In this document: in pieces, positions 47,641 through 57,181 of the stretch | How the letters are laid out: each line of letters opens with the position of its first letter | Position numbering within the stretch: the first letter of the stretch is position 1 | Source: Sphagnum compactum | Lineage: Eukaryota; Bryophyta; Sphagnopsida; Sphagnales | Direction: 5' to 3' | Length of the DNA stretch: 64,000 bases | Assembly: GCA_965153455.1 (NCBI GenBank) | Contig: OZ234502.1 | Coordinates: 10,509,495 to 10,573,494 of the forward strand | The notes under the pieces: generated by a model | The model's database searches: none | What the model was told of the DNA's origin: nothing | Seen by the model: only the letters and a program-made list of their open reading frames with translations | Made by a program: the position numbers and the translations under genes

Positions 47641-49463
47641 TCTAATTTGCTCATTGTCACATTCATCTTCATCCAGGATTAGTTTATAGTTGCTTTCAAG
47701 GTCTGCCATTAGGCTGCCTCAAGTACATGGATTCAAAACAACCCCTGAAAGTTTTCACAAACCCCTTCGTGGGCTCCATTACAGCTAGTTCCTAACGAAC
47801 TATATTCATCAATAGCATGTGCACAAATGTCATGCAAGCATCTTCATGGCTACACAACACTTTTAAATGAAAGACAAATTTCCTAACTTGCTTGCAGCAT
47901 TTCTCTTCTCAATACAATCAAACATATGCAGAAATCAAATCCAAAATTCTTACAAACAATTGTATGTAGTTTAGTACTGTAGATAGATTATACATCACTC
48001 CTGTACTGTTACTGGTATGAAAGTTTGAAAAAGTACCAAATACCAAGAGTAGGTTCGTATGGAAAGCTTTTAAAGTACCCAATAAGAGCACCAGGCTGGT
48101 ATGTTCAAAAGTTGATACTAGACCAAGATCAGTACTGCATCAAACCAAGTACAACACTTGGAGCTTTCTCATGTGAAATGGTTGCCATTGTCACAGTCAA
48201 TTGAAAATATAAAGAATACATAATTGAGTTACATGAATTTCAACAATGAATCAATCTTTCTTACTTTCTTGTTGGAAATTTCAAGTTCACAATATCTTCT
48301 TGGCTTGGAAGTGATTTGATCATATTTGATGCATAAGAAGATTGTATCTCCAAATCCCATTCTGGTTGCATAGTACTGATCAGCAAAACTCCACAAAGCT
48401 GTCCCTTAAATTATAATAGACATTTGCTTTCTATTCCATGTTTGATAGAATTAGGTAGCATTTGCTTCATTTAAGAGCTAATGAAACTCGTCATAACAAT
48501 ACTTTGCTTATCATCTCTTCCATCTTGTTAACAATGTTTGAGTTTCTTGAAAATTAGAAAACCCTGGTGGGTTTGACATCATACTGGAATCACATTGAGA
48601 CAGCAAGAGACTTTTCCAATAAGCACAAGTACTGAATGCATTTATATTACAAAAGGGTCTCCAATTCGGACCTTCTGTAATTAGTGCATCTCTTCACCCT
48701 ATCAACAAATATGGACGTAGTCTTTCACAAGGATTGCACTTTCCTTCATTGAAAAGCCACTTTCAAAACCACCTAGAAATTTACACTTGCAAAAGAAAAG
48801 CAGATATCTAACCATGTTTTAGACTCTAATCTACAAGCTCTTAAGTACTTGGTGTCATAAGAATGTTGAGATACATGTAATTTGCATTGCGCCTATGAGA
48901 ATTTATTTGTCGTCCATCTCCATCTCTTGTTGGCTTAGTATATTGCATTACACATCTCATTGTCCACATCATTTGCATCTGTAAATTCTTTTGCAACAGC
49001 AGTATTCTTCTCATTACCCAAGAGAACTAAAAATCGTGAAGAAACCCAAACCCTACTCACTGGCCGAATGGCAGAAAAACTCTTTGCAATCTCAATTCCT
49101 CAAACATTCAACACATTTCTCTGCAAAAGAGAGGTTGCGAGTTGTTACAGGAGAGTATTGTCACAAGTATCTGACTTTGAAAATGTTCCACCTACCTTGT
49201 AGCTCAATCCTGAAGATAGAATGATAACCCAGATGCATCCGTACTCATAATACAGGAAAGAGACTCAACTACTTCTTTGGATCGAAAGCCCAACAGTTTG
49301 TTTCACATAATCCCGTTCACATATGAGAGTGAGCTGTTCTTTCAGGTCCTTCATTGTCCTCAAGGTGGGGGTTGTTGCCAGATTCAGAAGTGGGTTTGAA
49401 GTGTTTATCAATTTGATTATGAAATTCTGTAAATTTGGAGCTTACCTTTGCTTACATTGCCAT
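47641..49463. other. Intergenic sequence without a supported gene
   Basis: No domain-bearing frame was found. Overlapping frames at 48960-49224 (about 80 codons each) were considered and rejected. The right end probably includes the 3' UTR of the minus-strand MMS21 gene. Confidence 0.4.
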
Positions 49464-50635
49464 CTAGTCTTCATCAAGGTTTGTGTAGTCAACTACAATG
49501 TCCTCTTGATTGGTTTCTCCTCGCCTGCGCAACTCCTGAATATCCATGTTCAGTGTTTGATCGCACAACAGGTTGGATTCGACAATGGTTTTGGGGCATC
49601 CACTACAAGGACACGGGCATGGCAGGACTTGGCGTCTCCTCCTTGCTGCTGCATTGTGCCGTCGCATATGTTCAATAACTGCTTCATGGCTGTAGATATG
49701 TTGGCAATCCTTGCTGCGGACAGCATCTGTCAGATCTATGACAGGCTTCCCACTGAGGGGGCAGACATGATTGCGAATCCCCCACTGTGAAGCCAACATC
49801 ACCAATTCATCTTGCTCCTGGCCAGGCATAGGTTCACCTGCATGATGCACGTTCCAGACAGCCTCCTTGAACTGCTTGAAAAACTGATGGTTCTGTGCAT
49901 CAGAAGATGACGACGCTGTCTCCAGCTGCTGCATTCGGTCCTTCACCAGTTTCTGAAAATCTGTGCTCTTCACATATCCCCCTCCACCCAAAAACCCCAC
50001 ATTCAACATCAAAGCATCAAGCTAATACACACATTTCAAAACACTGTGAAAACCTGAAAGATCAAGACAAACCTGTTCCAGAATCTGATTCTGAAATTGC
50101 TGAGGAAATCTCAAAAGGGCAGAAAATCACATACCTCTGCCTTTGGCAGATACTCGTTGCTCAATTCTTGCAATGCAAGAGAGTGATGCCGAAGCTTATC
50201 TGAGAATTTGATTATCTCCAGTGTCACCTCCTCCATTTCCTTGACCTTCCCAACAAACAGTCACACACCATCACAAGTATTGCCCTCAGAGCTTCCCTTC
50301 AGGTGATGGATGCATGCATCATGAAGCACAAAGAAGAATAAAGAGAGGAGGAGGCCAGTACCGAAGCAGTGTTGTTGTCTCTCTCCAAATCTTCAGCTAC
50401 CATCTTTGCCATCAAGATGTTGGCATCATAGTCCTGTTTTACCACAGAATAAGGCAAATCCTGATGAGCAAGCATTAGGTCTTCATTTCAAGACTTGAGA
50501 GAGGAGGACATCAGTTGTCTTTGCAAAGAAAGCCATGCCTAAGACAATGCTTACCTCGATCATTGACCGCGACTGCGCTTCCAAGTTCCTCGCAGCTGAT
50601 CGGATCCTATCCACCCCTGCTGCTGCTGCCGCCAT
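49464..50635 (-). CDS. MMS21/NSE2-type SUMO E3 ligase (HPY2-like)
   Basis: Four exons on the minus strand, all joining in phase 0: 50555-50635, 50362-50433, 50135-50245 and 49464-49967, give 255 residues (Arabidopsis HPY2/MMS21 is about 249). The protein is the SUMO ligase subunit of the SMC5/6 complex, acting in DNA repair and in meristem cell-cycle control. The N-terminus is a predicted coiled coil that docks on SMC5. The KQFKEAVWNVHHAGEPMPG block (about 119-137) is near-identical to plant homologs. The SP-RING is CPLSGKPVIDL then RSKDCQHIY and CPCSGC, with expected zinc ligands C176, H178, C207 and C212. An Arg-rich insert separates the ligand pairs. The exon 4 acceptor (GTGAAG/AGC) was chosen because it restores the homologous STDFQKL register, and its pyrimidine tract is weak. 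The gene is divergent from the ACP gene at 50902. Confidence 0.88.
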
Positions 50636-50901
50636 TTCCGATGTCTTCTTCTTCTTCTTCGATTTCCAGAGAGGATGTTGTGATGAAGCAAAGTGCAAAA
50701 GACGAAGAAAATCCCGATTCCAGACCCCAGGTCGCCAAAGAGAGACTGAAACACAAAGCTCTCACAAACCGTCAACAGAACACTCTCATGAACACTAAAC
50801 CCTAATGCAAGCCCGGACCCGCTTTTCAAGCCTCTTCCGTTTGGTTCAGTGTTTTGCTTTTGCCAAAGTCGTGAGGATTTGGAGGTGAGAGAGAGAGAGA
50901 G
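50636..50901. promoter_or_regulatory. 266-bp bidirectional promoter with telo-box (MMS21 / mtACP)
   Basis: Only 266 bp separate the two divergent start codons. A telo-box AAACCCTAA is at 50797-50805. A GA run at 50885-50900 immediately precedes the ACP start codon, and a TTC run at 50645-50660 lies on the MMS21 side. Shared regulation is likely by layout. Confidence 0.55.
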
Positions 50902-51175
50902 ATGACGATGAGGCAGGGTGTTCGGGCGTTGCATTCATGTCTGCTGCAGCGGCTGCAGGTGGTGCGCGTGCAATCGGATCTCGATGGCGCCCTGGCTATG
51001 ATGCCATGGCGGGGGGGGAGAAGAAGAAGGATGTTTTCTGCTGAAGTTTACGCCCCGGGCACGTACCTGGACAGACGCGACGTCGTCGAACGCGTTCTGA
51101 ACGTCGTGAAGACGAATCCCAAAGTCGATCCTGCTAAGGTCCCTCACAAGCTCTTTCACTTTGCAGAAATCCTCT

Positions 51176-51214
<39 letters not shown>

Positions 51215-51879
51215 CTGTAGAGCTCTGAACAAACCATTCTAGTCCGATTCCAATGCCGCATTGCTTCTACAACATGTTCTCAATCTCATCATCTCAAGAA
51301 CCTTCTCAAGCTCATCAAGTTCTTGAGGTTCCTGAGAAGATGAGCTTGAGAAGGTTCACAGTTCTTGAGGTTCTTGAGAAGACGAGATTGAGAACAATTT
51401 GTAGAATCTCAATCCCAAGCTTGAACCAGGAAGTATCATCACATGGTTTCACCATAGAGAGATGAGTGATCTATCTTCCCCGATACATTCAGATCAGGGG
51501 AGCTTTTATTAGCATTTGATCCAGAATCCTTACAATTTCATCACAAGGAGTAGCAAGCAGTGACCCAAGAGAGGTGAGGTATGCATGCATGCATGCATGG
51601 AGTTTCATCCTCATCCTTTTTCTCTCTTGTTGAACCTTTGTTGTCTTTTTCTTTTTTTTAGGGTTTGTCCGATCATGTTTGTTTCTGTGGCTGATGAGTC
51701 AGGTTTCAGAATCAGCCAACTTTGGGAAAGATTTGGAGCTTGACTTCCTAGATACGGTGGAGCTTGTGATGGCTTTCGAGGAGGAATTCGCATTAGAGAT
51801 ACCTAATGCAGAAGCTGACAAACTAAGCTCATGTGCAGCAGCTATTGACTATATTGCATCGCACCCACGAGCCAAGTAG
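50902..51879 (+). CDS. Mitochondrial acyl carrier protein paralog lacking the phosphopantetheine serine
   Basis: Two exons, 50902-51138 and 51703-51879, join at phase 0 with GT-AG sites and give 137 residues. The N-terminus is Arg-rich and acid-poor (MRQGVRALHSCLLQRLQ), a likely mitochondrial presequence. Residues from about 55 are an ACP domain: YLDRRDVVERVLNVVKTNPK, then [20 protein letters not shown] and a SCAAAIDYIASHPRAK end. In ACPs the conserved [10 protein letters not shown] carries 4'-phosphopantetheine on the Ser. Here the codon is TTC (Phe, 51745-51747) and the preceding Gly is Glu. Unless this is a sequence error, the protein cannot be converted to holo-ACP in the normal way. The fold residues are otherwise kept. 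Intron 1 contains a CT microsatellite, a 19-bp hairpin and an ATGC repeat. The paralog at 55180-56901 keeps the Ser. Confidence 0.85.
51178..51213. repeat. (CT)n microsatellite in the ACP intron
   Basis: About 17 CT units lie 40 bp into the intron of the ACP gene at 50902. Confidence 0.9.
51298..51357 (+). repeat. 19-bp perfect inverted repeat (hairpin) in the ACP intron
   Basis: Arm GAACCTTCTCAAGCTCATC (51298-51316) pairs exactly with 51339-51357 across a 22-nt spacer. Neighbouring CTCAAGAACC and GGTTCTTGAG strings provide further pairing options. It lies in the transcribed intron. Confidence 0.9.
51581..51600. repeat. (ATGC)n tetranucleotide repeat in the ACP intron
   Basis: Five tandem GCAT units form a self-complementary run about 100 bp upstream of exon 2. 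Confidence 0.9.
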
Positions 51880-52239
51880 GTTCCAAATGCTTTCTGCAAC
51901 TGCTTTTCAGAAGCTTACATCATCACATGGTCTGCAGAGTGTGCAAGTCTTTTGTTGTGTGGACTTCAAATTGTTTGCTGTGGAGATTTCTCTGCAATTT
52001 CGTAAATAAGTGTGCACAGTCTTTTGTCGAACTATATTCAGATTGTTGTTGTGGGGATTTCTCTTCATAGACAAAGAGTTCAACTCTTTATTTCAACTCT
52101 TTGTCCTCAATAAGAGATCATTCAAGTTCTCCATTTGTGTTTCGCTGTTTTCTTCCTCTTTCCTGGCAATTGATGTTTCCTTATCTTTTTCTTCTTGTGT
52201 TCACAAAACCTTCTTCTTGCTTTCCTTGATCATCTCTTT
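51880..52239 (+). other. 3' flank of the ACP gene
   Basis: Probable 3' UTR and downstream sequence, increasingly T/C-rich. No further coding exon is supported. Confidence 0.4.
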
Positions 52240-52840
52240 CTCTTTCATGTTGGTCATCTCTCCTTTGCTTTCAGGTTCTCTTTAACTGCCAGCATCATGG
52301 CTGAAGCTTAGATCAATAGTTTTCTTTTCCTTTTGCTTCTTGGTTTTTTCTTCTTGGGTTTCCTTGGTCATCTCTCCTTTGCTTTCAGGTTCTATTAAGC
52401 TAGCCAGCATCATGGCCGAAGCTTTGATCAGTAGTTTTCCGTTCCTTTTTCTTCTTGGTTCCCTTGATCGTGTCCTTCTCTTTCAGGTTCTATTGAGCTA
52501 GCCACCACCATGGCTGAATATTCTCTTGGGAACTTTTTTCCCTTTTAGTTATTGTGTCTTTCTTCTGGGGTTTCCTTGGTCATCTCCTCCCCTTTCAGGT
52601 TCTCTCAAGCTAGCCAGGATCTTTGATTGGTATTTTCTTTTCCTCTTTCTTCTTCTTTTTTTCTTCTCGGTTTCCTTGATTGTGGCTTTCTCTTTTAGGT
52701 CCTGTTGAGCTAGCCAGCATCATGGCTGAGTCTTTTGATTTTTATTTTCATTTCCTTCTTTTGTGTTCCTCCTGTTCTTTGTTTCCTTCATCTCCTTGTC
52801 TTTTAGGTTTTGATTAGCTAGCTATCCAGCATCATTGCTG
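52240..52840. repeat. Tandem repeat, about 100-115-bp unit, six copies
   Basis: TAGCCAGCATCATGGCTGA or a variant recurs near 52289, 52401, 52499, 52611, 52710 and 52824. Each copy is preceded by TTTCAGGTTCT and followed by T/C-rich filler with TTCTTCTTGG. The CTTTCAG/GTTCT string looks like a splice acceptor in every unit. Confidence 0.8.
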
Positions 52841-53286
52841 AGTCTTCCCATTACTGTCAGTTTTATGACAGTACATTGGCTATATTGTGTGACATTGAGC
52901 TCTACCTACTGCTGAGAGCTCATGAAATCAGGGGGGGATGTTATTGTAGCTTGTCACTCCCGTGCATGTTGCTGTTGAAGGTCTCTGAACATGAATGTGA
53001 CTCTTACTGTTCAAACTGCTCCTCAGATTTTTGTCATAGTTGTTTCTTCATTTTTTATTTTGTTGTTTCTTATTTGTTCTTCAGGGTGAGGTTTCCTCTT
53101 TTTTCCTTCGTGTTTCCTTCCATTTGCTGATACATTGTGAGATCTGAAATCTCCCTATCTGCCTTATCAGTGTTTCTGCCTTTTCAGTTCCCATCAGGTT
53201 GACTCAAAAGTATGGACAAGTTTTCAGTACTTATATAGATGTTATTTCAACTCAAACATCCTCTTGTGCATTTGTAGAACATTAAG

Positions 53287-53320
53287 TATAGGAGAAGGGT
53301 CTAGCTTTAGACCCTTCCAG
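53287..53320 (+). repeat. Dispersed hairpin repeat, copy B
   Basis: Copy B reads GTATAGGAGAA, then stem GGGTCTA (53297-53303) and TAGACCC (53308-53314) around loop GCTT, then TTCCA. The stem extends to 10 bp as GAAGGGTCTA/TAGACCCTTC. Compared with copy A at 15465-15498 the flanks are conserved and two stem pairs have switched. Confidence 0.55.
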
Positions 53321-53683
53321 ATCTGAGGCTCTCCCGTCACGAGGCCAGTTTTTTTTTCCATCTTTTCTTTATCTTTTACTGGATGCTTTCACCCTAAATC
53401 AGTTTGTACAAGATCCTTTTTTTCTGGTGCTTTCTGTTTATATAATTAGCTCCTTGCAGATTTATTTGCTGTCTGTCTCAGCTTTTTTTTGCCACATAAT
53501 TCATGGTGACCTCATGTTATTGTCATTATGAGCTTTTCTTGTTTGGGTTTCATGATGCTGCTGCTAAGATCATTGTTTGTTATTGCACCTGCTGCTGTTG
53601 CCCTGGGCCAGTGTGACTTGGGTGCTGCTTAAAAATGGCCAACTTTCTTTCAGTTGCATGCTGTGTTTCCAATTCCCTTCCGT

Positions 53684-53686
<3 letters not shown>

Positions 53687-53713
<27 letters not shown>
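53687..53713. repeat. (CA)n microsatellite
   Basis: About 13 CA units on the plus strand. Confidence 0.9.
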
Positions 53714-53718
<5 letters not shown>

Positions 53719-55179
53719 TACTACTTGGTTTCCTTGAAATGTTGAGCTTTTGGGGGGTTCTCTATCTTGGTGCTCGAGCTGCTTTTCATCACTGTGTTTC
53801 AGCTCGGCAAAACAACATACATCATGGAACCACATTATGTGTGTGTGTGTATTGCAAACCACTCTGTAAACAATTGGGTCACAAGAAAACTGTGAAAGTT
53901 TGCATGCATGTGGTTGCCTCTCATCCCAGTTCACCTCATTGCAGGCAGCTCTTCAATTCTCTTTAGTTGAAGGAGAAGAAGAAAGCAGGGTCAAGAGGGT
54001 AAGTATTGTCAAGGCTCCCCTTCTCAATTTGCTTGGACACATTTCTGCATGGCTCTTGCTCTTTGCATTTGTCTTTTGGGCTGTCTTTTTCAATCATCCT
54101 TGCCTCAAGCCTTCTTTCTTCCTTTTATCTTCTTCTTCCCCTCTTGACTGCTTTGTTCTTCTCTCAATTTCTTCCTTCAATCTTCCTTCTCTCTCTTTCC
54201 TCCACACCACTCCCATCCAGAGGTCAGTCAATTGGCCCTGAGAGCTGCTGATAATCTTTTGTGAAACTATTACAAATCTTGTGCAGGGCATCTCTCTCTC
54301 TCTCTCTCTCTCTCAGAGGCTGCGGCAGATTGAGATAGTTCTACTGTGAAGAAGGTGAAGAATGAAAATAAATGAAAAGAAAAGTAAATGGAAAGACAAA
54401 GAAAAGAAATTAAAAGGAAAGGAAAATGCAAAAAGACAAATCCCAGAAAAGTAACATCTGCAAGTTGGTAGTTTGCATTAAACCTCCCAAAAAAACACTT
54501 AAAACAAATGTGTGGTTCTTTATGCAAGCATAATTGGTTAATGTGCAACCAAAGCATTCTGGTTCTAGAGATTGTCCATCCTTTTGTAAGTATGCTATAG
54601 AGACAATTCAATGTCTGTATGATTTTGCTTGCAGCAGATGACTGAGCTGGAGATGAATCACTATTGCTTAGATACACCTAGAAACAGCTGCTTGAGAGCT
54701 TAAGAACAGTGCCCTAGGTCACACATAAGGATTGCCTACTAAAATGCAAGCTCTCTACTGACGTTTGAAGTGGCCTGGTGATGGAAGTGAGGGGTTAGAT
54801 ACATTGAAGCAGCAACAATATGAGATGATCATCAACAACGGGACTAGAAGATACATACAATGAACTTGTGATGATCTGTTGAGTGCATGCTCCAAAGTAT
54901 GTTGAAGAAAGCCATCTCAGTAGATAAAAAGTGGGGCAGAAAACACAAAAATATTGTGAGAACATGCAACAGTGAAAATATTCTACAGCATGTGAAGTGC
55001 CAAGTTACAGGACACAACAACAACAGCTCACTCCAGGTAGTATTTGTTAAGAAGCAATGAATTAGAGTGTAGGATCCTTCTGCACCAGTGTTCAGTAGGA
55101 GTCTCTCAAATACTGCATAGTTGCTCGCCTTCTTGGCATTCTACAATAAATGGTGGGACTTTCAACATTGTGCAGATCT

Positions 55180-56901
55180 CTACTTGGCACTTGGGTGTGA
55201 TGCAATGAACTCAATAGCCTCTGGACATGAGCTTATTTTGTCAGCTACTGCATCAGGGATTGCCACTGCAAATTCCTCCTCAATTGCCATCACAAGCTCC
55301 ACTGTGTCTAAGCTGTCAAGCCCCACATCTTGAAAGCTGGCTGATTCAGTCACCTGCATGAAACAGATCAGTAGCAGAAGTTAAAGCACAATATCACAAA
55401 ATTGTAAGGAAGGAAACATTTTACACAGGGAAAAAAACAAGATGAGTGAAACACAACTTGAGACCAATAGATTCTACACATTTGTACCCTCTCTTGTCCC
55501 TGAAACCCTGCATGAGGAAAGACAGCAATTTTTGAGAGTTTGGGTGCCAATGCAAACAAACATACATATGATGAACTTAGCATACCCACACTTTGTCCAA
55601 AACTCTTATCTCAGGATTAAGCACCTGGAATATCTTAGATGTTTCATCTTGAAGAAAAAAAAACTGAAAGGTTTACATTGTCCGACCATTAAATCTTAAG
55701 TTGTCAAGCTCTCTCTCTCTCTTCCAGACAACCCATCTATGAGCTCACAGAGAAACTCCAGACTGATGCTTTTGAAGGGGGTAACCACTTCTGTCAGTTG
55801 CAGCAAAACCAAAACTATGACACTTTGAAGGTAACCATTTTGTCAGTTCCAGAAAAACCAAACCAACACAAGAAGAAGAACAATCAATCAATCAATCAAT
55901 CAATGCAGTCAAACCCTTGTGATCACCACTCACACAGAATAGAGCAAGCACCAATTTCATCATCAATGGCAGTAGTGACTGACTAGCTGTCATGACTCTC
56001 CTCACACTGCCCTTCCTTCATCAGCTCCCGACAGTGGGTGTAGACAAAATATATGACAACAATCAATCTGCTAAAACATTGGGCAAACAATTACAGAAAA
56101 TCTCCATCTCAAGTTTCCATTGCAATTCTAGAAATGCAATGTCAAAAAAGACAATAGTTGAATGATGATGTCGGTCACCATTCAAGAGGATCAATCGTAT
56201 ATATCCTCATTCAAGCAGCAACAAGCTTTGCTTGTGAGAGGGTAAGAGCTTGATTGAAATGAATCCAATATTCAAGCTTGCCTCAGTTCCAGATCCTGCT
56301 GTAGAAGAAAGGCATGAAGGGGTTAGACTCCAACACAATGTCAGACTCCCCCAATGCCATGGGTTTCACCCATTTGGGAAAAACACCCGTTTGGATGCTT
56401 CATTACTTTGTAGGCTTTTTCCTCTGATTCTGACTCTTAACAAATTTGTCCTCCACAGTGATGATTTTCTCACATCTACATGCATAAGAAGATAGTAGAA
56501 GATGAAACTGCATGCTCAAAACCCTAACAGGAAGCTGCAAGACAGCAAGAGGGAAAGGAAATGCAATTCTATTTTATTTTGCATCTGTGCCTTTGTCACC
56601 AGGAAGCTTTCAGATGGGGAAGAAAGAGACATGAACAAGATTTCCACTCTTGTGCGGGGAACAAAGTGCAGCATCATCTGACCTTTGTAGGATCGGCTTT
56701 CGGATGCGTCTTCACGACGTCCAGCACACGAGCGACGACCTCGCCTCTATCCAGATGCGTAGCATGAGCTTCGTCTGAAAACATTCTCCTGCACCAACGC
56801 GTCGCCGGAGCCACGCTAGCTTTAAGAGGTAGATCCAACTGCACTTGCACCTGCAAGCGTCGAAGAACGCAAGAATGCAAAGCTCGCACAGCATGCCTCA
56901 T
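55180..56901 (-). CDS. Mitochondrial acyl carrier protein
   Basis: Two exons on the minus strand, 56683-56901 and 55180-55353, join at phase 0 with GT-AG sites and give 130 residues. The N-terminus [17 protein letters not shown] and a CRRMFSDE boundary suggest a mitochondrial presequence, and the mature ACP domain starts near residue 45. It carries [14 protein letters not shown], then [20 protein letters not shown] and [17 protein letters not shown]. The Ser of DSL (residue 87) is the expected 4'-phosphopantetheine site. Mitochondrial ACP serves type II fatty acid synthesis (octanoate for lipoate) and LYR-protein partners in complex I and iron-sulfur assembly. One residue is missing between the Phe and Gly of the usual FQKDLGLDS. 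The ATG at 56901 was chosen because it begins the conserved presequence shared with the paralog. An upstream in-frame ATG reads through CT/GT microsatellite. Confidence 0.9.
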
Positions 56902-57181
56902 GATCTCGCTCGATTGATCACTTTGCTTTGTGTGTGTGTGTGTGTGTGTGTCTCTCTCTCTCTCTCTCTCGCACACAACCTCAATCCCTCAAATGCTCTA
57001 CAGAAACACAAATACTCTTGTATTTGTTTTGTGTTGCTCTCTCTCTCTCTTCTCTCGCTCATTCGCAACTCTCTCTCTTCTCCTTCCTTACCCCTCGCGT
57101 CGTGCACAGAAAGCAAGCAGTAGACAGAGCGAAGAGACCGGAAAAAGGCACACAAACAAAGCTTGCTTTAGGGATTATTGT
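56902..57181 (-). promoter_or_regulatory. 5' UTR/promoter of the intact mitochondrial ACP gene
   Basis: Plus-strand GT run 56929-56951 and CT run 56951-56970, then further CT tracts to about 57080, read as GA and CA repeats on the gene's strand. Frames on both strands through this segment are microsatellite artefacts. The reverse side could also serve a divergent transcript, since CCGGTAAGTATAT at 57195 looks like a donor site. Confidence 0.45.

Larger units (their letters stand above)
52841..55179. other. Intergenic region between the inverted ACP paralogs
   Basis: No gene is supported. Contents are T/C-rich DNA, a hairpin repeat copy at 53287-53320, a (CA)n microsatellite at 53687-53713, a GT run at 53849-53860 and a CT run at 54291-54314. 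Two candidate frames (53650-53934 minus, 54270-54677 minus) are driven by these microsatellites. Confidence 0.45.

Noticed and set aside
48960-49224. Possible homeodomain-like frame (KPYSLAEWQKN segment)
   Set aside because: The helix-3 signature WFQNR is absent and no neighbouring exon supports it.
53650-54677. Frames through CA and CT microsatellites
   Set aside because: Driven by the dinucleotide runs. No homologous segment or splice support.
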